Below are positions 1-5,465 of a DNA stretch of 5,465 nt, piece after piece. Source of the DNA: Flavobacteriaceae bacterium UBA6231 (lineage in GTDB: Bacteria > Bacteroidota > Bacteroidia > Flavobacteriales > Flavobacteriaceae); the NCBI GenBank assembly GCA_002441545.1, contig DJWL01000182.1:1-5465 (forward strand), given 5' to 3'. Positions within the stretch are counted from its first letter, which is position 1. Each line of letters begins with the position of its first letter. The position numbers and the translations under genes were made by a program. The notes under the pieces are model-generated. The model had not been told where the DNA came from and made no database searches. It saw only the letters and a program-made list of their open reading frames with translations.

Positions 1-508
1 TATCTTCGGCTGAAACTTCTTGAGTTTTTGTTTTTAATGTAACAGGTTCAATAATTTCTGACTCATCTAATGAAAAATTCGCTAATTTTTGGCGTTCAAA
101 TTTTGGTTGAAATAGTGAAGGGTCTAACGATTCTAAACTGTTTTTAATGTCTTGTTGAGAAGTTTCATCTATCATAATTTTTTTATTGATAGAGATGTCT
201 TCAACTGTAACATCTATGTCTTGTAAATGTTCGCTGTTTATTTTTATGAATTGAGAAATTTCATTTTGATTGAAAACTTCAGAAGTTATAAAATCAAATA
301 AAATACTTCTGTCGGTTGTGTAGGCAGCTGTTGTTTTAAGTTCTTGATTGTATATAAAACTTTCTTGATTTTTTAAACCTTTAAGATAAATAGCTCTTGC
401 TGATTGAAAATAGGGGAATTCATTAACTATTGATTTCACATCTTCAGTTTCTTTTTGAGTGACTGCTTCTGGGTTTTGAAGTAAATATGTGAAATTTTTA
501 TTGTTCAA
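1..508 (-). CDS. Conserved flavobacterial protein of unknown function (N-terminal part, runs off left edge)
   Basis: The reverse strand stays open from the lptE stop to base 1, giving about 169 residues of a protein whose C-terminus lies outside the window. No ATG is in frame until residue 112 (173-175). The best start is TTG at 508-506, preceded by an A-rich leader; a GTG 23 codons further in would cut off conserved-looking sequence. The N-terminal third looks folded and is rich in aromatic residues, with FPYFQSARAIYLKGLKNQ at about 31-48 and AAYTTDRSILFDFI at about 61-74. After about residue 85 it becomes acidic, lysine-rich and probably flexible. There is no signal peptide or membrane segment, so it is probably cytoplasmic. 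It follows lptE by 36 bases in the same direction and probably shares its transcript. From memory, related flavobacterial proteins occur at this position and may carry a TPR-like C-terminus; that part is not visible here. No function can be assigned. Confidence 0.8.
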   Translation of the reverse strand, partial: MNNKNFTYLLQNPEAVTQKETEDVKSIVNEFPYFQSARAIYLKGLKNQESFIYNQELKTTAAYTTDRSILFDFITSEVFNQNEISQFIKINSEHLQDIDVTVEDISINKKIMIDETSQQDIKNSLESLDPSLFQPKFERQKLANFSLDESEIIEPVTLKTKTQEVSAED

Positions 509-544
509 AAGTTTATTTTTTATAGTTTTAAACGGTACACTTTT

Positions 545-1051
545 TTACCATTTAGCTAAGGAAGCATTAAATATATCTTGAGTGATACGTTCAAAAATCT
601 CTGCAATTGCAGAATCTTTAACTCCACCTACAAGTTGAGCATTTCCAGCATAATCATAATAGAAAGAGAAGTTTTGGTCAAACTCTGCCTCTTCATCGTG
701 CTTATCATAAAAATGAACTTTAACGCCTATAGTTAGTCTGTTTTGAGCTGCTGTATTTTGTGAAGTTGCTGTTGTAGGCGAAATTCTATATTGAGTAATT
801 TCTCCTTCATAAACCAAGTCTCCATTTGATTTTACAAGACTTAAATTGGTTTGATTTTGTAATAAATCAATCAAGGCATTGGTGAAATCTCTATCTAAAC
901 CAGGTTCAACTAAAAGGGCATTATTTTGAAAATAATTAACTTGAAATGTTTTTGTGTCTGATGAAATTGAGGCTCCTGTAAATGAATAAGCACCACAACT
1001 TAACAGTATAATTGATGTTAAAATTAAAACAATATAATGGGTTGTTTTCAT
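545..1051 (-). CDS. lptE: LPS assembly lipoprotein LptE (flavobacterial LptE family)
   Basis: Probable outer-membrane lipoprotein that plugs and supports the LptD translocon, placing lipopolysaccharide in the outer leaflet (known role of the family). From the chosen ATG it is 168 residues. A short basic start (MKTTH) and hydrophobic core (about 6-18) lead to a lipobox L16-L17-S18-C19, so lipidation at Cys19 is expected. Next comes the family-like CGAYSFTGASI. The middle part (NGDLVYEGEITQYRISP, then a strand-rich stretch) fits the LptE fold, and the end NASLAKW resembles flavobacterial homologues. An upstream in-frame ATG at 1075 would add eight residues (MYINKFKQ); I prefer 1051 because it gives a standard signal peptide and an A-rich leader. 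It lies 55 bases after the sigma-54 activator stop in the same direction. LptE is poorly conserved in sequence, so the name rests on the lipobox, size, terminal motifs and neighbours. Confidence 0.85.
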   Translation of the reverse strand: MKTTHYIVLILTSIILLSCGAYSFTGASISSDTKTFQVNYFQNNALLVEPGLDRDFTNALIDLLQNQTNLSLVKSNGDLVYEGEITQYRISPTTATSQNTAAQNRLTIGVKVHFYDKHDEEAEFDQNFSFYYDYAGNAQLVGGVKDSAIAEIFERITQDIFNASLAKW

Positions 1052-1106
1052 CTGTTTAAATTTGTTGATATACATTTGATTCGATTAATCTTAATTAAAC
1101 TTAAAG

Positions 1107-2369
1107 TTACAAATCATATTGTTTTATCTTTCTATATAATGTGCGTTCACTAATACCGAGTTCTTCGGCAGCTAATTTACGTTTTCCGCTGTGACGTTCA
1201 AGTGATTTTTTAATTAATTCTAATTCTTTGTCATGTAAAGAAAGTGTTTCTTCTTCCTCAATTTCTTCAGCAAAGTGATATTTATCCGTATTATTTACAA
1301 TGTCTTGAGGGATTTTAGAGTGCTCTTGAATTGATAAAACTTCAGGCTCATCAATAGCATCTTCATATTCTGTTTCGTCATTCGAACCATAAATTTTCTT
1401 GATTAAACCTTGATGTTCTTTTTCAACTTCTTTGGAATTACCTTTTTTCATAAGCTCCATAGTGAGCTTTTTTAAGTCGTTTAAATCACTTTTCATATCA
1501 AACAAGACTTTGTAAAGTATTTCACGTTCGCTACTAAAGTCGGTATCAGATTTTGTGTGTTTTATAACGGCAGGTAAATTATTTCCTGATGAAGGTAAAT
1601 AACCAGTTAAAGTTTCGGCTGAAATTGTTCTGTTTTGTTCCAATACAGATATTTGTTCAGCTACATTTCGTAACTGACGGATGTTTCCGTTCCAACGATG
1701 TTTTAAAAGTACTTCAATAGCACTATCAGTTAACTTGATAGTAGGCATTTTATATTTTAATGCAAAATCGCTAGCAAACTTTCTGAATAACAAATGAATG
1801 TCTTCCTGACGTTCTCTTAAAGGTGGTAAATGGATATCAACAGTGCTTAAGCGATAATACAAATCTTCACGGAATTGCTCTTTTTTAATAGCTTCAAACA
1901 TATTGGCGTTTGTGGCAGCTACAATTCTAACATCCGTTTTTTGAACTTTACTGGAACCTACTTTTAAAAATTCACCATTTTCTAAAACACGTAACAAACG
2001 CACTTGTGTTGTTAATGGTAATTCACCAACTTCGTCAAGAAAAATAGTGCCTCCATCAGCTACTTCAAAATAGCCTTCACGAGTTTGAGTAGCACCAGTA
2101 AAAGACCCTTTTTCATGCCCAAACAATTCACTGTCTATAGTGCCTTCAGGAATAGCTCCACAGTTTACTGCAATATATTTACCATGCTTTCTGTGAGATA
2201 ATTGATGAATTATTTTTGGGATGCTTTCTTTTCCAACACCACTTTCGCCGGTTACTAATACAGAAATATCTGTTGGCGCAACTTGAATGGCTTTTTCAAT
2301 AGCACGATTGAGTGTAGGTGCATTGCCAATGATGCCAAAACGCTGTTTTATAACTTGAACAGATTCCAT
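1107..2369 (-). CDS. Sigma-54-dependent transcriptional activator without receiver domain (AAA+ plus Fis-type HTH)
   Basis: A 420-residue bacterial enhancer-binding protein: it uses ATP hydrolysis to remodel RNA polymerase holding sigma-54 (RpoN) at -24/-12 promoters. The AAA+ module starts almost at the N-terminus. Visible are Walker A GESGVGKE (41-48), the sigma-54 contact loop GSFTGA (88-93; the usual form is GAFTGA), Walker B with D112-E113 in GGTIFLDEVGEL, the arginine-finger region FREDLYYRL (166-174) and sensor II GNIRQLRN (228-235). A linker follows with a probable coiled coil (about 280-307) and a strongly acidic stretch (about 329-375). The C-terminus (about 378-420) is a Fis-type helix-turn-helix with AAEELGISERTLYRKIKQY. 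There is no response-regulator, GAF or PAS domain, so the signal is not evident; the linker may take that role. All ATPase motifs look intact. The start lies two bases after the miaB stop, so translation is probably coupled. Its targets cannot be read from this window. Confidence 0.93.
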   Translation of the reverse strand: MESVQVIKQRFGIIGNAPTLNRAIEKAIQVAPTDISVLVTGESGVGKESIPKIIHQLSHRKHGKYIAVNCGAIPEGTIDSELFGHEKGSFTGATQTREGYFEVADGGTIFLDEVGELPLTTQVRLLRVLENGEFLKVGSSKVQKTDVRIVAATNANMFEAIKKEQFREDLYYRLSTVDIHLPPLRERQEDIHLLFRKFASDFALKYKMPTIKLTDSAIEVLLKHRWNGNIRQLRNVAEQISVLEQNRTISAETLTGYLPSSGNNLPAVIKHTKSDTDFSSEREILYKVLFDMKSDLNDLKKLTMELMKKGNSKEVEKEHQGLIKKIYGSNDETEYEDAIDEPEVLSIQEHSKIPQDIVNNTDKYHFAEEIEEEETLSLHDKELELIKKSLERHSGKRKLAAEELGISERTLYRKIKQYDL

Positions 2370-2371
2370 AA

Positions 2372-3817
2372 TTAATTATTTTTTGAATATCCAACGGCGT
2401 CACCTAAAAGGGTTGCGCTGGTACAATCATATATTTTTACATTTACAAAATCACCTATTTTATAATGCTCCTTTGGAAATACAACAACAGTGCTTTGCTC
2501 GTTTCTTCCAGACCAATGTGCATCAGATTTTTTTGAAGATTTCTCAATTAATACTTCTACTGTTTTTCCAATAAATTGTTTTGTTCTGTAATGACTGTGT
2601 TTTAGTTGTAATTCAACTATTTTAGCAAGACGACGCTTTTTAGTTTCTTCAGGCACATCATCTTTCATTTTGCGTTCTGCTAAAGTTCCTGGTCTTTCAG
2701 AATAAGCAAACATATAACCAAAATCATATTTTACATGTTCCATTAAACTCAAGGTGTCTTGATGATCTTCTTCTGTTTCTGTTGGAAAACCAACAATCAT
2801 ATCTTGACTTATACCACAATCAGGAATAATTTTTCTGATATTGTCAATCAATTCAAAATACTCTTCGCGTGTATGTTGTCTGTTCATTTCTTTTAAAATG
2901 CGATTGCTTCCACTTTGAACAGGTAAATGAATATAGTTACATATATTATCGTATTTGGCCATGGTTTCAACCACATCCATAGTCATATCTTGTGGATTTG
3001 AAGTTGAAAAACGAATCCTCATTTTTGGTTGCGCCTTGGCACACATTTCTAATAAGTTAGAAAAACTTACAGCAGTTGCTTTTTGAAAATCTGAAGCTTT
3101 ATCATAGTCTTTTTTCAATCCGCCACCATACCAAAGGTAACTATCTACATTTTGACCAAGCAGGGTGATTTCTTTAAAGCCCTTATTCCACAAATCGTTT
3201 ACTTCTTCAAGGATACTCTGAGGATCTCTACTTCGCTCGCGACCTCTAGTAAAAGGAACTACGCAAAAAGTACACATGTTATCGCAGCCACGAGTAATGG
3301 AAACAAATGCTGTAACACCATTTGAGTTTAATCTTATAGGTGAAATATCGCCATAGGTTTCTTCTTTTGATAGAATAACGTTAATAGCATCTCTACCTTC
3401 GTCAACTTCACTTAACAGATTTGGTAAGTCTTTATATGCATCAGGGCCAACAACTAAATCAACTATTTTTTCTTCTTCAAGGAATTTGTTTTTTAAGCGT
3501 TCTGCCATACAGCCTAAAACACCCACTTTCATGCTTGGGTTAATTTTTTTTACAGCATTGTATTTTTCTAAACGCTTCCTTACAGTTTGTTCGGCTTTAT
3601 CTCTAATAGAGCAGGTATTTACTAAAACTAAATCTGCATCTTCTAAATGTTGAGTTGTGTTGTAACCTTCATTAGCTAAAATTGAAGCAACAATTTCGCT
3701 ATCACTAAAATTCATGGCACAACCATAACTTTCAATAAATAGCTTTTTTGTGTTTTCTTTTTTTTGTTCTAATATAAGGGATTCACCTTGTTTATTTTCG
3801 TCTATTATCTTTTCCAT
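2372..3817 (-). CDS. miaB: tRNA-2-methylthio-N6-dimethylallyladenosine synthase MiaB
   Basis: Radical-SAM methylthiotransferase that adds a methylthio group to i6A37 of tRNAs reading UNN codons, forming ms2i6A37 in the cytoplasm. From the ATG at 3817 it is 481 residues. The N-terminal UPF0004 domain (about 25-128) carries the three ligands of the second [4Fe-4S] cluster: Cys33 in ESYGCAMN, Cys69 in NTCSIRDKAEQT and Cys103 in GVLGCMAERL. The radical-SAM motif CxxxCxxC is Cys178, Cys182, Cys185 (RGCDNMCTFC). Further family-like stretches are LLGQNVDSY, HLPVQSGSNRILKEMNR and DMIVGFPTET. A TRAM RNA-binding domain fills about 416-478. The reading frame stays open upstream to an ATG at 3883, but those 22 residues would be encoded across the promoter described at 3852-3884 and do not resemble the family, so the start MEKIIDENKQ is chosen. 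It is the first gene of the leftward cluster. All catalytic cysteines are present. Confidence 0.96.
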   Translation of the reverse strand: MEKIIDENKQGESLILEQKKENTKKLFIESYGCAMNFSDSEIVASILANEGYNTTQHLEDADLVLVNTCSIRDKAEQTVRKRLEKYNAVKKINPSMKVGVLGCMAERLKNKFLEEEKIVDLVVGPDAYKDLPNLLSEVDEGRDAINVILSKEETYGDISPIRLNSNGVTAFVSITRGCDNMCTFCVVPFTRGRERSRDPQSILEEVNDLWNKGFKEITLLGQNVDSYLWYGGGLKKDYDKASDFQKATAVSFSNLLEMCAKAQPKMRIRFSTSNPQDMTMDVVETMAKYDNICNYIHLPVQSGSNRILKEMNRQHTREEYFELIDNIRKIIPDCGISQDMIVGFPTETEEDHQDTLSLMEHVKYDFGYMFAYSERPGTLAERKMKDDVPEETKKRRLAKIVELQLKHSHYRTKQFIGKTVEVLIEKSSKKSDAHWSGRNEQSTVVVFPKEHYKIGDFVNVKIYDCTSATLLGDAVGYSKNN

Positions 3818-3851
3818 ATTGTTATTGAAGCAACTAAAGTCAATAAGTGTG

Positions 3852-3884
3852 CAAAGATACGATAAAATTATATTTTCTGACAAA
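3852..3884 (-). promoter_or_regulatory. Bacteroidota-type promoter for the miaB cluster
   Basis: Reading leftward, a -33 box TTTG (complement of 3881-3884) is followed after 21 bases by TATCTTTG (complement of 3852-3859), a full match to the -7 consensus TAnnTTTG. Known flavobacterial promoters use this pair with a spacing of about 17-23. Transcription would begin a few bases beyond 3852, leaving a leader of roughly 30 bases before the miaB ATG at 3817. It is the only good match I found upstream of the four leftward genes. Confidence 0.75.
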
Positions 3885-3892
3885 GTGTCAGA
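3876..3892. repeat. Perfect palindrome over the miaB -33 box, candidate operator
   Basis: TCTGACA at 3876-3882 and TGTCAGA at 3886-3892 are exact reverse complements separated by three bases. The palindrome covers the -33 box of the leftward miaB promoter and ends 18 bases before the candidate -33 box of the rightward gene. This placement suits a dimeric repressor site acting on one or both promoters. It could also be chance or a DNA or RNA hairpin. The symmetry is seen directly; the operator role is inference. Confidence 0.45.
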
Positions 3893-3910
3893 TGTAAAAT
3901 TGTATTAAAA

Positions 3911-3942
3911 TTGTGATATATATGTTAAAGTATTTACTTTTA
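3911..3942 (+). promoter_or_regulatory. Candidate promoter for the membrane-protein gene
   Basis: TTG at 3911-3913 and TACTTTTA at 3935-3942 are 21 bases apart. The second box matches TAnnTTTG except at the last base. Transcription from it would start just upstream of the ATG at 3967, leaving a short A-rich leader of about 20 bases. It is weaker than the other two promoters in the window, but spacing and position fit. Confidence 0.45.
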
Positions 3943-3966
3943 ACGAAACCAAACAAAAATTATAAA

Positions 3967-4737
3967 ATGAATACTGTTGAAAATATTTTAGAAAGAATAA
4001 GTAATGCGAAGCAATTAGACTTTGGAACTATTTTTAGTGACTCTATTGAACTTTTTAAGAAAACATGGCTTCAGGGTTTTTTGCTACAAATAATCACTAT
4101 TCTTATTATGTTACCGTTAATTATGGTTATTTACATACCAATATTTACTATGATATTAGCGCAATCTGAAAATGGATATATGGATCCAGATCCTTTTTCT
4201 GGTTTCTTTGAAGGGATGTCAATACTTTATATTCTGTTTATAGTTGTAGCAATATTTGCACTTACAACACTTTCATTTGTTTTAAATGCTGGATTTTTTA
4301 GAATCATGAAAAAATTAGATTTTAATGAGACTGTAGCAACAGCAGACTTATTTTATTTTTTTAAAGCAAAATATTTTAATACTACTTTTTTACTTATGCT
4401 GGCAACTATTGGAATAGCTATTTGTGCTGCTTTGTTGTGTTATTTGCCAATATTCTATGTCATGGTGCCTTTATCATTTTTTACATTGGTCTTTGCTTTT
4501 AATCCAGAAATGAGTGTGGGCGATATAGTAAAAGTTAGTTTTAAACTTGGAAACAAAAAATGGCTTTTAGCTTTTGGGTTAATAATAGTGTCAAGTATAT
4601 TAGCACAAATTGTAGGTATGCTTATGTGTTTTGTGGGAGTATTATTCACTGCTCCATTTGTGTATCATCCTACATATATTATATATAAAGAGGTTATAGG
4701 GTTTGAAGAAAACAGTAATACAGAGATTATTGAATAA
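3967..4737 (+). CDS. Uncharacterised multi-pass inner-membrane protein
   Basis: From the ATG at 3967 the protein has 256 residues. A polar, probably amphipathic N-terminus (MNTVENILERISNAKQLDFG, about 1-20) leads into a very hydrophobic body with about five or six membrane segments, roughly at 39-64, 85-110, 139-160, 161-180, 198-220 and 221-240. The tail is short and acidic (EENSNTEIIE). Loop motifs include KKTWLQG (about 31-37), AGFFRIMKKLDFNE (about 108-121), FYFFKAKYFN and LGNKKW. I see no transporter signature, ATP-binding motif or catalytic site. It resembles small flavobacterial membrane proteins that databases label hypothetical; no function is assigned. The frame extends upstream to a GTG at 3913 and an ATG at 3922, but these overlap the candidate promoter and encode a lysine- and asparagine-rich lead unlike the rest. 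It is transcribed divergently from miaB and in the same direction as topA. Confidence 0.8.
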   Translation: MNTVENILERISNAKQLDFGTIFSDSIELFKKTWLQGFLLQIITILIMLPLIMVIYIPIFTMILAQSENGYMDPDPFSGFFEGMSILYILFIVVAIFALTTLSFVLNAGFFRIMKKLDFNETVATADLFYFFKAKYFNTTFLLMLATIGIAICAALLCYLPIFYVMVPLSFFTLVFAFNPEMSVGDIVKVSFKLGNKKWLLAFGLIIVSSILAQIVGMLMCFVGVLFTAPFVYHPTYIIYKEVIGFEENSNTEIIE

Positions 4738-4757
4738 AGGTATAATTAAGATAAATT

Positions 4758-4774
4758 TCTGATATTTTTTCAGA
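4758..4774. repeat. Second palindrome with the same layout, in the gap before topA
   Basis: TCTGA at 4758-4762 and TCAGA at 4770-4774 are reverse complements with a 7-base, T-rich centre. With flanking bases this is TTTCTGA-N7-TCAGATG, exactly the arrangement around the palindrome at 3876-3892. It lies 20 bases after the membrane-gene stop and about 37 bases before the topA promoter candidate. It could be a regulatory site or a weak hairpin ending transcription of the upstream gene. A 5-bp stem with no strong T run after it would make a poor terminator. Confidence 0.35.
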
Positions 4775-4811
4775 TGCTTTTAATCAATCTAAAAACAGAT
4801 AATCCATAAAA

Positions 4812-4844
4812 TTAGGCACATAAACTTTTTTTCATATACATTTG
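4812..4844 (+). promoter_or_regulatory. Bacteroidota-type promoter for topA
   Basis: TACATTTG at 4837-4844 matches the -7 consensus TAnnTTTG fully. Upstream, TTAG at 4812-4815 is one base off TTTG and is spaced by 21 bases. Transcription would start shortly after 4844, leaving a leader of about 15 bases before the topA ATG at 4864. The -7 match is strong and the -33 match modest. Confidence 0.65.
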
Positions 4845-4863
4845 TAGCTTCAAAAATTGAAGT

Positions 4864-5465
4864 ATGGCGAAGAATTTAGTAATTGTAGAATCACCGGCTA
4901 AGGCTAAAACAATAGAGAAATTTTTAGGAAAAGATTTTAAAGTTGAATCTAGTTTTGGTCATATATCAGATCTTCCATCAAAAGAGTTAGGTGTTGATGT
5001 AGAAGGTGATTTTAAACCAAAGTATGAGGTTTCAAGAGATAAAAAAGCAGTCGTAAAAAAACTTAAAGATTTAGCTAAAAACTCCGATATGGTTTGGTTG
5101 GCAAGTGATGAGGATCGAGAGGGTGAAGCCATTGCGTGGCATTTGGCTGAAGCGTTGAATTTAGACAAAGCAAAAACCAAACGTATTGTATTTCATGAAA
5201 TTACTAAGTCTGCTATCCAAAAAGCAATAGAAAATCCACGCGATATTGATTATCATTTAGTAGATGCACAACAGGCTCGTAGAGTTTTAGATAGAATTGT
5301 TGGTTATGAGCTGTCTCCTGTGCTTTGGAGAAAGGTTAAAGGAGGCTTATCTGCTGGGAGAGTTCAATCTGTTTCTGTGCGTTTAATTGTTGAACGTGAA
5401 CGCGAAATTCAAGAATTTACTTCTGTAGCTTCTTACAGAATTGATGCGGAATTTTCAAATGAGAC
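4864..5465 (+). CDS. topA: DNA topoisomerase I (N-terminal 200 residues, runs off right edge)
   Basis: Type IA topoisomerase, which relaxes negative supercoils by nicking one strand and passing the other through. The visible 200 residues begin MAKNLVIVESPAKAKTIEKF, containing the TOPRIM glutamate (E9). The TOPRIM acidic motif D82-E83-D84-R85-E86-G87-E88 (DxDxxGE form), which coordinates Mg2+, follows in WLASDEDREGEAIAWHLAEAL. Domain IV begins with DAQQARRVLDRIVGYELSPVLW (about 134-155) and reaches GGLSAGRVQSVSVRLIVERERE (about 160-181), a hallmark of bacterial TopA. The catalytic tyrosine and the C-terminal DNA-binding part lie beyond base 5465. The start is clear: the ATG opens the conserved N-terminus, is preceded by an A-rich leader (CAAAAATTGAAGT) and sits downstream of a good promoter match. 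The window edge, not a mutation, ends the frame. Confidence 0.97.
   Translation, partial: MAKNLVIVESPAKAKTIEKFLGKDFKVESSFGHISDLPSKELGVDVEGDFKPKYEVSRDKKAVVKKLKDLAKNSDMVWLASDEDREGEAIAWHLAEALNLDKAKTKRIVFHEITKSAIQKAIENPRDIDYHLVDAQQARRVLDRIVGYELSPVLWRKVKGGLSAGRVQSVSVRLIVEREREIQEFTSVASYRIDAEFSNE

Noticed and set aside
1052..1106. Separate promoter for lptE in the gap after the sigma-54 activator
   Set aside because: TAACTTTA near the activator stop resembles a -7 box, but no TTG or TTTG is found at a suitable distance upstream.
2383..2574. Plus-strand open frame of 63 codons
   Set aside because: It lies wholly inside miaB on the opposite strand, in the TRAM-encoding part, and its product has no recognisable features.
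3818..3966. Sigma-54 (-24/-12) promoter that the encoded activator could use
   Set aside because: Neither this gap nor 4738-4863 contains a TGGCA-type box with a TTGC box at the required distance on either strand.
4455..4649. Minus-strand open frame of 64 codons
   Set aside because: It is antisense to the membrane-protein gene, whose hydrophobic frame explains the stretch better.
4758..4785. Intrinsic terminator after the membrane gene
   Set aside because: The stem is only five A/T-rich pairs with a T-rich loop and is followed by TGCTTTTAAT, not a solid T run, so I list it as a repeat and not as a terminator.
4959..5180. Minus-strand open frame of 73 codons
   Set aside because: It is antisense to the highly conserved TOPRIM part of topA and has no independent support.
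1..5465. Mobile element, CRISPR array, defence or other novel multi-gene system
   Set aside because: No transposase, integrase, phage gene, repeat-spacer pattern, tRNA or rRNA was seen, and the gene content and base composition look uniform and housekeeping in nature.

Overview
This AT-rich window looks chromosomal and comes from a member of the Bacteroidota, most likely family Flavobacteriaceae. The evidence is the protein sequences (MiaB, LptE and TopA all have flavobacterial character), promoter-like boxes of the Bacteroidota type (TTG or TTTG, about 21 bp, then TAnnTTTG), A-rich leaders in place of clear Shine-Dalgarno sites, and low G+C by eye.

Left part (1-3817, minus strand): a four-gene co-directional cluster, read from right to left. 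It starts with miaB (tRNA ms2i6A37 methylthiotransferase). Two bases later comes a sigma-54-dependent transcriptional activator with no receiver domain. Then follow lptE, an outer-membrane lipoprotein for LPS transport, and a conserved but functionally unknown flavobacterial protein that runs off the left edge and probably starts at TTG. Gaps of 2, 55 and 36 bases suggest one transcript from a well-matched promoter at 3852-3884.

Middle (3818-3966): a 149-bp divergent control region. It holds the miaB promoter, a weaker rightward promoter candidate and a perfect 7-3-7 palindrome over the -33 box of the miaB promoter. These promoters argue that the true starts of miaB and of the rightward gene lie well inside the longest open frames.

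Right part (3967-5465, plus strand): an uncharacterised integral membrane protein of about 256 residues, a 126-bp gap with a second palindrome of the same layout (TTTCTGA-N7-TCAGATG) and a good promoter match, then the first 200 codons of topA (DNA topoisomerase I), cut by the window edge.

This is mainly core-genome content. I see no mobile element, CRISPR array, RNA gene or defence system. The points most worth a second look are the paired palindromes, the start-codon corrections, the receiver-less sigma-54 activator encoded between tRNA modification and LPS transport genes, and the unknown protein following lptE.
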